The notes beneath the pieces were generated by a model. That model did no database searches. It had not been told where the DNA came from and worked only from the letters and a program-made list of their open reading frames with translations. Source: Planctomycetota bacterium (lineage in GTDB: Bacteria > Planctomycetota > Phycisphaerae > WQYP01). Taken from it: a DNA stretch of 7,220 nucleotides. Location of the stretch: contig JAMDCX010000117.1 in assembly GCA_023489375.1 (NCBI GenBank), positions 1-7,220 of the forward strand, given 5' to 3'. The position numbers were made by a program, and so were the translations under genes. Of this stretch, positions 1 through 6,145 are shown piece by piece; positions within the stretch are counted from its first letter, which is position 1, and each line of letters opens with the position of its first letter.

Positions 1-23
1 GCCAACGCCCCATCTGCGGCGTC

Positions 24-65
24 GCCGCGGTTCAAAGGGTCAACGGACCCAGTTTTCACCGCGGC
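24..65. repeat. Nested inverted repeat (long stem-loop)
   Basis: An 8-bp perfect outer stem, GCCGCGGT at 24-31 pairing with ACCGCGGC at 58-65, encloses a second perfect stem, GGGTC at 37-41 pairing with GACCC at 46-50 around a 4-nt AACG loop. A competing palindrome, GCGGCG-T-CGCCGC, lies at 16-28 and uses part of the outer stem. Such an arrangement could be a REP-like element or a transcript-end structure; only a short TTTT (53-56) follows the inner stem, so I do not call it a terminator. Confidence 0.5.
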
Positions 66-172
66 TTCTTGCATCTGGAGCGTTTGCCGCCAATCAACCC
101 TAATTTGTAGGCGTGACAGAGCACTAGAGCATCAATGAGTATTGCCGGGCCAATAAATCATTGGAGGCTACA

Positions 173-200
173 GCGGGCGAGACGCCCGCGATCCCAGGAT
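173..200. repeat. 28-bp dispersed repeat, copy 1
   Basis: This 28-bp block is identical to positions 2537-2564. It contains a perfect 7-bp hairpin, GCGGGCG (173-179) and CGCCCGC (183-189) around AGA, followed by GATCCCAGGAT. Read on the minus strand it gives the phrase PGIAGVSPAVA, a type of spurious peptide I associate with dispersed repeats of PVC-group genomes. Both copies are intergenic. Confidence 0.8.
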
Positions 201-256
201 ATGCAACAAGTGACGGCTGTGGTGCTTTTGCCCAAAAACATGGCCGCACCCAACAT

Positions 257-268
257 AACCGTTCACGG
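257..268. repeat. Lone copy of the 12-bp end motif
   Basis: TAACCGTTCACG here is identical to 12 of the 13 bases forming the terminal inverted repeats of the element at 6759-6881. No partner in inverted orientation is found nearby, so this may be the remnant of another element or an independent protein-binding motif. Confidence 0.5.
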
Positions 269-315
269 AGCGGGCCATTGTTAGGGCAGCTGTGGCGCGT
301 TAGACTTTTTAACAG

Positions 316-334
316 TGCCGGCTGATTTCCGGCA
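316..334. promoter_or_regulatory. Dyad at the -35 position of the SPFH gene
   Basis: TGCCGG (316-321) and CCGGCA (329-334) form a perfect 6-bp inverted repeat with a 7-nt spacer. The right arm occupies the place where a -35 box would sit for the TATAAT at 352-357, and nothing there resembles TTGACA. It could be an operator or activator site; this is inferred from position only. Confidence 0.3.
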
Positions 335-348
335 TGACAACGGCAAGA

Positions 349-357
349 TGGTATAAT
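349..357 (+). promoter_or_regulatory. Extended -10 promoter for the SPFH gene
   Basis: TGGTATAAT is a perfect match to the extended -10 consensus TGnTATAAT. Transcription would begin near 363-365, giving a leader of about 20 nt. The absence of a -35 match fits extended -10 promoters, which depend less on that box. Confidence 0.6.
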
Positions 358-371
358 AAAGCAATAGATAA

Positions 372-377
372 AAGGAG
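372..377 (+). promoter_or_regulatory. Ribosome binding site of the SPFH gene
   Basis: AAGGAG lies 5 nt before the ATG at 383 and fixes that codon as the start. Confidence 0.8.
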
Positions 378-382
378 TCTCT

Positions 383-1483
383 ATGTCATTGTTCCAAAAA
401 GCACGCGGTGAATTCATTGACATTATTCAATGGACGGAACCGGCCGGCAGTGATTTTCTGGCCTTCCGCTTTGAGCGTTACCACAATGAAATCAAAATGG
501 GAGCCAAACTGACCGTGCGCGAGGGGCAGGTAGCCGCGTTCGTTAATGAGGGTAAACTGGCGGATGTTTTCAGCCCCGGCATGTACACACTGTCCACAGA
601 AAATATGCCGATATTGTCGACCCTCAAAGGCTGGAAATATGGTTTTGATTCCCCCTTCCGGGCGGAAGTTTATTTTATTCTTACCCGGCAGTTTACAGAC
701 TTGAAATGGGGCACACCCAATCCAATTATGCTGCGGGATGCGGAACTGGGCGTGGTGCGAATTCGCGCTTTTGGCACGTATGCCATGCACATCAGTGATC
801 CAGCGGTATTTCTTCGCCAGCAAATCGCCACGAACCCGGAACTGGAAACAGTGCAGGTTTCAGGGCAAATTCGTGATACCATTGTCAGCCGCTTTACCGA
901 TACACTTGGGGAAGCTCATATTCCCGCACTTGAATTGGCGGGTAATTATGAAAAACTCAACCAGCTGGCTTTGGGAAAAATTAAAACGGATTTAGCCACG
1001 CTGGGAATTGAATTGACCTTATTCTACGTGGAAAACATATCTCTGCCGCCGGAAGTGGAGCAGGCCATGGATACCCGCACGCGCATGGGGGTTCTGGGGG
1101 ATATGAATCAATACACCCGTTATCAGGTCGCCACCGCTATTCCCGAAGCCGCCAGTAATCCCTCCGGTTTCGCGGGTATGGGAGCGGGTATGGGTGCCGG
1201 GGTCGGAATGGGCATGGTAATGGGAACTCAGATGGGGTCGGCCATGAATTCCGCAGTTGGCTCGCCACCGCCGATTCCACCAACTGCGTCCTACTTCGCA
1301 GCTATTGATGGCCGACAGGCGGGGCCTTTTGACAGGACCACTTTGGAGGGGAAAATTAAATCCGGCGAGGTAAAACCAACCACACTGGTGTGGAAAAACG
1401 GCATGGCCAACTGGGCTGCCGCGGAGAGTGTCGCAGAGATAAAAGACCTGTTCCCCGCGGCGCCGCCGCCACTGCCTGAATAA
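383..1483 (+). CDS. SPFH domain protein with C-terminal GYF_2 domain
   Basis: This 366-aa protein belongs to the bacterial SPFH (stomatin/prohibitin-like) family related to Bacillus YdjI (COG4260), often mislabelled 'virion core protein'. Family members sit on the inner face of the membrane, and YdjI works with PspA-type envelope-stress proteins. The SPFH region covers roughly residues 20-250, with conserved stretches LTVREGQVAAFVNEGKLADV, STLKGWKYGF, KWGTPNPIMLRDAELG and ENISLPPEVE. A glycine- and methionine-rich linker (about 264-290, repeated GMGAG/GMGM) and a PPPIPP stretch lead to a GYF_2 domain (about 303-358; DGRQAGPFD, KNGMANW), ending in PPPLPE. YdjI-type relatives carry a zinc ribbon at this end; here GYF_2, a probable proline-peptide-binding domain, replaces it. 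No signal peptide or membrane helix is visible, so attachment is probably peripheral. It has its own promoter. No pspA-like partner lies in the window. The family call is firm, the role inferred. Confidence 0.93.
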   Translation: MSLFQKARGEFIDIIQWTEPAGSDFLAFRFERYHNEIKMGAKLTVREGQVAAFVNEGKLADVFSPGMYTLSTENMPILSTLKGWKYGFDSPFRAEVYFILTRQFTDLKWGTPNPIMLRDAELGVVRIRAFGTYAMHISDPAVFLRQQIATNPELETVQVSGQIRDTIVSRFTDTLGEAHIPALELAGNYEKLNQLALGKIKTDLATLGIELTLFYVENISLPPEVEQAMDTRTRMGVLGDMNQYTRYQVATAIPEAASNPSGFAGMGAGMGAGVGMGMVMGTQMGSAMNSAVGSPPPIPPTASYFAAIDGRQAGPFDRTTLEGKIKSGEVKPTTLVWKNGMANWAAAESVAEIKDLFPAAPPPLPE

Positions 1484-1608
1484 AAACGGTGTACACGATA
1501 ACAGCAAATCTTTCATGGATTTAAGCGGATGAGATCCATTGGCCAACGCGGTCTTTCACAATGCCAATATTGCTTTTTGCGTTTACAATCCGCGAATGGT
1601 ATGAAAAT

Positions 1609-1612
1609 GGAG
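1609..1612 (+). promoter_or_regulatory. Ribosome binding site deciding the methyltransferase start
   Basis: GGAG ends 8 nt before the ATG at 1621. An in-frame ATG at 1561 would add 20 residues but has no such site before it, so 1621 is preferred. Confidence 0.65.
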
Positions 1613-1620
1613 TCATAATC

Positions 1621-2349
1621 ATGAAATCGACGGTAGAACAAATACGGTTGCGGTTTGATCGGGATGTGGAGCGTTTCAGCAATCTTGAAACCGGACAATC
1701 AGCCACAGTCGATGCGCCACTGTGTCTGGAATTGGTGACCAGTGTCGCCGCCGCAGTCACACCGCAGGCGCAGTCGGAACTCGATATCGGATGCGGCGCC
1801 GGCAATTACACGCTTAAGATGCTGCAAAAAATTCCCAACCTGAACTGCACGCTTATGGATTTAAGCCGCCCTATGTTGGATCGCGCCCACCAGCGCATCA
1901 GCGCCGCGAGTATGGGACGAATTGAAATTTTACAAACCGATGTGCGACAGGCAAAACTGAATGCGGAGAGTTTTGATATTATTCTGGCGGCGGCGGTGCT
2001 GCACCATTTACGCACGGATCAGGAATGGCGGCAGGTATTTTCGGCTATATTGCGGTGGCTGCGTCCCGGCGGATCTTTCTGGGTGTTTGATATGGTGACG
2101 CAAAGCTCACCTGTGGTGCATGAACTTATGTGGCAACGCTATGGAGAATATCTTTCGCAGCTCAAGGGAAATGGTGAAACTGGTCAAGCATACCGGGATT
2201 CGGTCTTTGCTTATATCGAAGCGGAGGATACGCCTAAGCCCTTACTATGGCAGATCAACCTGCTGTCGGACGTTGGTTTTATGAACGTGGAAATACTGCA
2301 TAAAAATGGCCCATTTGCCGCTTTCGGCGGCCAGAAAGCCCTCTCATAA
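1621..2349 (+). CDS. Class I SAM-dependent methyltransferase
   Basis: The 242-aa product has the Rossmann-type methyltransferase fold and should transfer a methyl group from S-adenosylmethionine. The SAM-binding motif I is LDIGCGAGN (residues 54-62), with the acidic motif II in TLMDLSRPMLDRA, an adenine-contact motif in ILQTDVRQA, and motif IV as FDIILAAAVLHHL (118-130). LRPGG (147-151) before a hydrophobic strand is typical of the Methyltransf_11/25 type. These small-molecule methyltransferases differ mainly in the C-terminal half, here about residues 155-240, and nothing there identifies the substrate. The product is probably cytosolic, with no signal peptide or membrane segment. The gene starts 137 bp after the SPFH gene, with no clear promoter or terminator between them, so co-transcription is possible but unproven. 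A weak hairpin (GCCCT 2338-2342, AGGGC 2349-2353) covers its stop codon but lacks a T-run. The fold is certain; the substrate is unknown. Confidence 0.92.
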   Translation: MKSTVEQIRLRFDRDVERFSNLETGQSATVDAPLCLELVTSVAAAVTPQAQSELDIGCGAGNYTLKMLQKIPNLNCTLMDLSRPMLDRAHQRISAASMGRIEILQTDVRQAKLNAESFDIILAAAVLHHLRTDQEWRQVFSAILRWLRPGGSFWVFDMVTQSSPVVHELMWQRYGEYLSQLKGNGETGQAYRDSVFAYIEAEDTPKPLLWQINLLSDVGFMNVEILHKNGPFAAFGGQKALS

Positions 2350-2359
2350 GGGCGGTCCG

Positions 2360-2412
2360 TCATGGTCCTTACAACGGCGGTGAACCATGAGAAAGGCCTT
2401 TTCAATTCTCAT
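2360..2412. repeat. Two overlapping, mutually exclusive hairpins
   Basis: Hairpin A pairs TCATGGT (2360-2366) with ACCATGA (2384-2390). Hairpin B pairs ATGAGAA (2387-2393) with TTCTCAT (2406-2412) and also contains the palindrome AAAGGCCTTT (2392-2401). The ATGA at 2387-2390 is needed by both, so only one can form at a time. Function is unknown; the stems are short enough to be chance. Confidence 0.35.
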
Positions 2413-2536
2413 GCGGTACGTGGTTATGCACGCTGGCAGATAATAATGGGGGCAGCCAGAAATCGTAGTATTCACATCGAGGCTGTCTCCAGAGCATCCC
2501 ATTGGAGCTTCCGGACCAACTGCTTGAGGGGCGACG

Positions 2537-2564
2537 GCGGGCGAGACGCCCGCGATCCCAGGAT
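2537..2564. repeat. 28-bp dispersed repeat, copy 2
   Basis: Identical to 173-200 and in the same orientation, with the hairpin arms GCGGGCG (2537-2543) and CGCCCGC (2547-2553). Sequence on either side differs between the copies, so the shared unit is short. Confidence 0.8.
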
Positions 2565-2656
2565 TTTTCTCGTACCAGCAGCCAAAGTCGTGTACCATAA
2601 TGGGAAGGAATGGGAACGTAATAACTTCCCGATTGGCATTACCATTGAATACTTCC

Positions 2657-2675
2657 CCACCGGCAAAGCCGGTGG
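2657..2675. repeat. Perfect 8-bp hairpin with AAA triloop
   Basis: CCACCGGC (2657-2664) pairs fully with GCCGGTGG (2668-2675) around AAA. It is the most stable simple hairpin in the window. Only three T residues follow on the plus strand (2678-2680) and none on the minus, so it is not a standard terminator; a REP-like unit is more likely. Confidence 0.55.
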
Positions 2676-2802
2676 CGATTTGACGGATGGTGCTCCGGAA
2701 TCTATGCACCAACCGGCGCAAAGACTGCTGAGCATTTATCAGGCTTCAGTTCCTAAGTACCGCATAATTCCGGCACAGGTCGAGCAAACCGATAAAAACC
2801 GT

Positions 2803-2808
2803 TAGAAT
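2803..2808 (+). promoter_or_regulatory. Possible -10 box for metG
   Basis: TAGAAT matches the -10 consensus in 5 of 6 positions, but the best -35 at 17-bp spacing (TCGAGC, 2780-2785) is poor. The position, about 32 nt before the metG start, is suitable. A small stem GCGG/CCGC (2811-2814, 2823-2826) would lie in the leader just before the ribosome binding site. Confidence 0.35.
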
Positions 2809-2829
2809 ATGCGGCATTATTTCCGCGTT

Positions 2830-2833
2830 GGAG
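2830..2833 (+). promoter_or_regulatory. Ribosome binding site deciding the metG start
   Basis: GGAG ends 6 nt before the ATG at 2840. An in-frame TTG at 2828 overlaps the site and is therefore not the likely start. Confidence 0.7.
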
Positions 2834-2839
2834 ATTTAC

Positions 2840-4873
2840 ATGGCGGCGGTGAAACGAAATCTACTGGTTACCTCGGCGTTACCCTACGCCAACGGGGCTA
2901 TTCATATCGGACATCTGGTGGAATATATTCAAACGGATATATGGGTACGTTTCCAGCGGCTTATGGGCAATCGAGTGGTATATCTCTGCGGCGACGATGC
3001 CCATGGCACGCCTATCATGCTGCGCGCCCGCAGTGAGGGATTGGCACCGGAACAGTTCATTGCCCGGATGAATCAGGAACACCGTGCGGATTTTGCCCGT
3101 TTCGGAGTGCAATTTGACTGCTACTATTCCACTCATTCACCGGAAAATGAAGCTCTTTGCCATTGCTTTTACGAGCGTCTGAAAACCGGCGGGCATATTG
3201 TCCACCGTGACGTAGAGCAATTTTTTGACCCGGTGGAAAATATTTTTCTGCCGGATCGCTTTATCCGCGGCCAATGCCCCGCCTGCAAATCTCCGGATCA
3301 GTATGGTGATTCCTGTGAAATTTGCGGCAAGCATTACAATCCCACGGATCTGCTTAATCCCAAAAGTGCCGTCAGCGGCGCGGTACCGGAACGCCGTTCC
3401 AGCCGCCATTTTTTTCTGCGTCTGGAAGATTTTCGGGAACCGCTGCAAAAGCTGCTCCGCACCGGTCTGGTGGATTCGGTCGTGGCCAATAAACTGGAGG
3501 AATGGTTCGGTAAAGAATTAAAAGACTGGGATATATCCCGCGATGCGCCTTTTTTCGGCTTTCCTATTCCCGGCGAAACCGATAAATATTTTTACAACTG
3601 GCTCGATGCGCCCATAGGCTATCTGGCGGCGTTGGCCAGACATTTAGGCGGTTCCGCCGCCGATGCGGAAGAATACTGGCAAATGGAGGATCTGGAAGTA
3701 CATCATTTTATCGGCAAGGACATTATTTATTTTCATGCTTTATTCTGGCCGGCCATGCTTCTGGGCGCCGGACTCAAACCGCCAAAACAATTATGCGTCC
3801 ACGGGCACCTGACCATTAATGGTGAAAAAATGTCCAAGAGCCGGGGAACCTTTATCAATGCCGCTCAATACGCCCGCCATCTTGATCCACAGTGGCTGCG
3901 TTATTACTTTGCCACCAGACTTTCCGCTTTGCCGGCGGATATCGATTTAAGCTTCGATGATTTCTGCAACCGCGTTAACAGTGAATTGGTCGGGAAACTG
4001 GTCAATCTCATCAGTCGGGCGGCCCCGATCTTAACACGGCTGCTGGAGGGCCGGACTGGTATTGTTACCGTGGAGGCGTTGCCACTGCTCAATGAATTCC
4101 GCGCAGCAGAGTCGGCCCTGGCGGCGGATTATGACCAGCGCAATTTTGCGGCGGTGACCCGGCGGATTTGCGCTCTGGCCGATCAGGCCAATAAATTTGT
4201 GGAAAACCAGGCTCCATGGTCGCTGGTGAAATCAGATGCGGAAGCGGCACGCGGCGTATTAACAGCGGCTCTGGAATGCGGACGTATATTAATGATTTAT
4301 CTCAAGCCCATTATCCCGGATATTGCCGCCAGCGTTGAGAAATGCTTGAATATCCGGCCACAGACCTGGCGTGATATACAGGATTCCATGCCTTCACATA
4401 TTATTAAACAATTTGAACATTTAACCGGACGTGTTGAAGAAAGGAAAATACAGGACATGCTGAATGAAAATAAAGCCCAGGCCACTCCGATAATCGCATC
4501 ACCCGCACCAGCCGCTGCAGTGGCCGGTACCGAACCCCTGGCACCTGAATGTTCGATTGAACAGTTCTCTACCATCGATTTGCGGGTGGCACGGGTTATT
4601 CGCGCCGAAGCCCTGGAAGCCAGCGATAAACTCATGAAGGTGGAGCTGGATGCCGGACCATTGGGAAAGCGTACAGTACTGGCGGGGATAAAAAAAGCCT
4701 ATCTACCGGAACAGCTCAACGGACGATTGGTTATATTCTGCGCCAATCTGGCGCCTAGAAAAATGAAGTTTGGTACCAGCGAGGGAATGATACTGGCCAG
4801 CGGCCCCGGTGGCACGGAGGTATTCCTGCTTTCCGTAGATGAACGGGCAACTCCCGGACAGCGGGTGCATTGA
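2840..4873 (+). CDS. metG: Methionyl-tRNA synthetase with C-terminal tRNA-binding domain
   Basis: This cytosolic class I synthetase charges tRNA-Met with methionine using ATP. At 677 aa it has the full length of the E. coli-type enzyme. The catalytic fold carries HIGH (22-25), GDDAHGTP (51-58), NWLDAPIGYL (from 253), GKD (292-294) and KMSKS (330-334). The zinc knuckle inserted in the connective region has four cysteines (C146, C149, C159, C162). The helical anticodon-binding domain follows (about 390-530; ANKFVENQAPW), then an Ala/Pro linker and a C-terminal EMAP/Trbp111-like OB-fold (about 574-677; IDLRVARVI, RKMKFGTSEGMILAS), which promotes dimerisation and tRNA binding. No key residue is missing. 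The gene follows a 490-bp repeat-filled gap with a possible -10 box at 2803, and a 46-aa ORF begins 2 nt after its stop. Confidence 0.98.
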   Translation: MAAVKRNLLVTSALPYANGAIHIGHLVEYIQTDIWVRFQRLMGNRVVYLCGDDAHGTPIMLRARSEGLAPEQFIARMNQEHRADFARFGVQFDCYYSTHSPENEALCHCFYERLKTGGHIVHRDVEQFFDPVENIFLPDRFIRGQCPACKSPDQYGDSCEICGKHYNPTDLLNPKSAVSGAVPERRSSRHFFLRLEDFREPLQKLLRTGLVDSVVANKLEEWFGKELKDWDISRDAPFFGFPIPGETDKYFYNWLDAPIGYLAALARHLGGSAADAEEYWQMEDLEVHHFIGKDIIYFHALFWPAMLLGAGLKPPKQLCVHGHLTINGEKMSKSRGTFINAAQYARHLDPQWLRYYFATRLSALPADIDLSFDDFCNRVNSELVGKLVNLISRAAPILTRLLEGRTGIVTVEALPLLNEFRAAESALAADYDQRNFAAVTRRICALADQANKFVENQAPWSLVKSDAEAARGVLTAALECGRILMIYLKPIIPDIAASVEKCLNIRPQTWRDIQDSMPSHIIKQFEHLTGRVEERKIQDMLNENKAQATPIIASPAPAAAVAGTEPLAPECSIEQFSTIDLRVARVIRAEALEASDKLMKVELDAGPLGKRTVLAGIKKAYLPEQLNGRLVIFCANLAPRKMKFGTSEGMILASGPGGTEVFLLSVDERATPGQRVH

Positions 4874-4875
4874 AA

Positions 4876-5016
4876 ATGTTCTCTATTTATGAATTATTTC
4901 GCACCGTTAGCCGACAAGAACATATAATCTCCGGCGAGGTGCATAAGGTCACACCGGCGAATGCGAACTTTGATTCGGATGGTGGATGCATGAGTATTAC
5001 TGAACAGACGGAGTAA
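4876..5016 (+). CDS. Possible 46-aa small protein between metG and the Rossmann gene
   Basis: An ATG frame of 46 codons starts 2 nt after the metG TGA and stops 2 nt before the GTG of the next gene, filling the interval almost exactly. It begins MFSIYELFRTVSRQEH and ends MSITEQTE, with one cysteine and no membrane segment; I do not recognise it. No good Shine-Dalgarno precedes its ATG, so translation would depend on ribosomes re-initiating after metG. The ribosome binding site of the next gene (5010-5013) lies in its last codons, as in translational coupling. A shorter in-frame start at 4990 would give only 8 residues. It may be a real small protein, a coupling leader, or chance; the tight spacing is the only evidence. 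Confidence 0.35.
   Translation: MFSIYELFRTVSRQEHIISGEVHKVTPANANFDSDGGCMSITEQTE
4898..4928 (+). promoter_or_regulatory. Possible internal promoter before the Rossmann gene
   Basis: TATAAT at 4923-4928 is a perfect -10 box. The best upstream partner is TTCGCA (4898-4903; 4 of 6 to TTGACA) at a long 19-bp spacing. A start near 4935 would leave an 84-nt leader holding a 7-bp direct repeat CCGGCGA (4931-4937 and 4953-4959). Confidence 0.35.
5010..5013 (+). promoter_or_regulatory. Ribosome binding site of the Rossmann gene
   Basis: GGAG ends 5 nt before the GTG at 5019 and supports this non-ATG start; it overlaps the end of the small upstream ORF. Confidence 0.7.
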
Positions 5017-5018
5017 CA

Positions 5019-6032
5019 GTGGCGGTTGCATGTGCGATTGTTGGATTGGACTTGATCCAAAAAGATTGGATTGAGGCTTTACGGAATGCCGGCGGTACCG
5101 ATTGGTTTAAGATCGTGGCGGTCGGTAAGCGCAACTTATCGGAAGCTCGAGAAGTTGGACAGATGTTTGATGTTCCTTTTTACGCTGATTTGCGGCGCAT
5201 GTTGCTGGAGACGGCTCCACAAATGGTGCTCCTGGACCGTCCCGCGGATATGGCGCTGGAGTTTATTGAAGCCTGTGTGCAACAGAATATCGCCATCTTC
5301 AGCCTTGGACCGCCGGTAAAAACACTTGAAGAAGCCCGCCGGTTGAGTATTCTTGTGGAACCACGGACACACCTCCTGTATAGCTGGCCCCGTTTTTCCT
5401 GCAGCTGGGGATTTGGGCAGGCGCGGCAAACTGAAAATTTCTTTCGCGGTGTGCAATTTGTCGGCGGCCAGTGGTCCGCCGCCAATCATGCCGTAGCCCG
5501 CGTACGCGGCGTGACCGAGGGCGCAGTGCGTTCTTTATCCGTCCTGGCGTGGGATGCGTTTCGATCCATTATCGAAATTGTCGGCTTGCCCGCCGCACTT
5601 TATGCCGCAATTGACGGCACCAACGGCCAGCAGGACAGTTTTATTGATGTCACCGGCAATGTTGGGGTGGTGATGCGAACACTGGACGGAGCCACGATTG
5701 TTCTTCAGATTTCCGATCAGGAAACCTCGCTGCAACGGGAAATTTCCATCGCTAATCGGGAGGGGCGGCTGAAACTTTCCGATTTAAATTATCGTTGGGC
5801 TTCTGCCAGAGACAACATTATAGATACAGATTCCACACCGCCGTTATCCGGCGCGCTGCAGGCGCTGCGCGAACTGGAAAATTTTTGCCATCATTTCACA
5901 GCACCAGCATCTCCGCATCGCGGCTGGCCGCACCTGCTGCCGGAAACCGCGGCGATGATGACTACGATGATCGTCTCTCATCGCACCGGAATGGCAGAAT
6001 CACCGCAACATTTTCACCATCTGAACCGGTGA
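5019..6032 (+). CDS. Divergent Gfo/Idh/MocA-like Rossmann protein, probably without dehydrogenase active site
   Basis: The 337-aa protein has the outline of a Gfo/Idh/MocA oxidoreductase: an N-terminal nucleotide-binding fold (about 1-120) and a C-terminal mixed alpha/beta domain (about 130-310). Normal members have a GxGxxG loop after the first strand and an EKP motif whose lysine serves catalysis. Here the first loop reads AIVGLDLIQKDW (residues 6-17), missing the second and third glycines, and the EKP site reads SLGPPVKTLEEA (95-106), with GPP in place of EKP while the following TLEEA is kept. DLRRML and DRPADMALEFIEAC match the usual family helices. This suggests a non-catalytic or strongly altered relative. 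The start is GTG with a good ribosome binding site. It lies close behind metG and the 46-aa ORF and faces the membrane protein gene downstream. No signal peptide or membrane segment is visible. The fold is fairly sure; the role is unknown. Confidence 0.8.
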   Translation: MAVACAIVGLDLIQKDWIEALRNAGGTDWFKIVAVGKRNLSEAREVGQMFDVPFYADLRRMLLETAPQMVLLDRPADMALEFIEACVQQNIAIFSLGPPVKTLEEARRLSILVEPRTHLLYSWPRFSCSWGFGQARQTENFFRGVQFVGGQWSAANHAVARVRGVTEGAVRSLSVLAWDAFRSIIEIVGLPAALYAAIDGTNGQQDSFIDVTGNVGVVMRTLDGATIVLQISDQETSLQREISIANREGRLKLSDLNYRWASARDNIIDTDSTPPLSGALQALRELENFCHHFTAPASPHRGWPHLLPETAAMMTTMIVSHRTGMAESPQHFHHLNR

Positions 6033-6145
6033 GAATCGCGGGACGGAACGCATTGGTCGTGGTTGGCATGGCCCCACTGCTACGCCTTGTCATGTCAACA
6101 GGACAGATACGGCAATTAGTTTACGAATACCACAGGAATGGATAC

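Larger units (their letters stand above)
1..348. other. Gene-poor leading region with hairpins and repeats
   Basis: I see no convincing gene here. The first 110 bases are open in one forward frame, ending at a TAG at 108-110, and could be the tail of a gene entering from the left, but the 35 residues match nothing I recognise. The rest holds a nested hairpin (16-65), one copy of a 28-bp repeat (173-200), a lone copy of the TAACCGTTCACG motif (257-268) and a small dyad (316-334) just before the promoter of the next gene. Longer reading frames on the minus strand run through the repeats and look accidental. Confidence 0.6.
2350..2839. other. Long gap before metG with hairpins and repeat debris
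   Basis: I find no credible gene in these 490 bases. A 147-codon forward frame (2362-2805) and several minus-strand frames cross it, but they run through the repeat, have no ribosome binding site and encode low-conservation, repeat-like peptides. In order, the stretch holds two overlapping hairpins (2360-2390 and 2387-2412), the second 28-bp repeat copy (2537-2564), GGGAAG/CTTCCC (2602-2607 and 2625-2630), a strong 8-bp stem with AAA loop (2657-2675), a possible -10 box (2803-2808) and a small GCGG/CCGC stem (2811-2826). No T-box leader features are recognisable. Confidence 0.6.

Noticed and set aside
3..110. Possible C-terminal end of a gene entering from the left (+ strand)
   Set aside because: Only 35 residues, no recognisable motif, and the stretch is dominated by inverted repeats; an ATG frame on the minus strand (74 to 1) is equally open.
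124..423. 99-codon minus-strand ORF upstream of the SPFH gene
   Set aside because: It covers the SPFH promoter and start and includes the repeat-derived peptide PGIAGVSPAVA, so it is a repeat artefact.
1515..1539. Terminator between the SPFH and methyltransferase genes
   Set aside because: ATGGAT/ATCCAT is only 6 bp with a 13-nt loop and has no following T-run.
1561..1620. Upstream ATG start for the methyltransferase
   Set aside because: The extra 20 residues do not resemble the family N-terminus and the GGAG site supports the ATG at 1621.
2362..2805. 147-codon forward ORF before metG
   Set aside because: It runs through the 28-bp repeat and several hairpins, lacks a ribosome binding site, has overlapping open frames on the other strand, and its product matches no family I know.
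2350..2839. T-box or other methionine riboswitch before metG
   Set aside because: No T-box conserved sequence, specifier loop arrangement or SAM-riboswitch pattern can be recognised; the hairpins seem repeat-derived.
6033..6145. Bidirectional terminator between the convergent genes
   Set aside because: No stem longer than about 4 bp with an adjacent T-run on either strand was found by eye.
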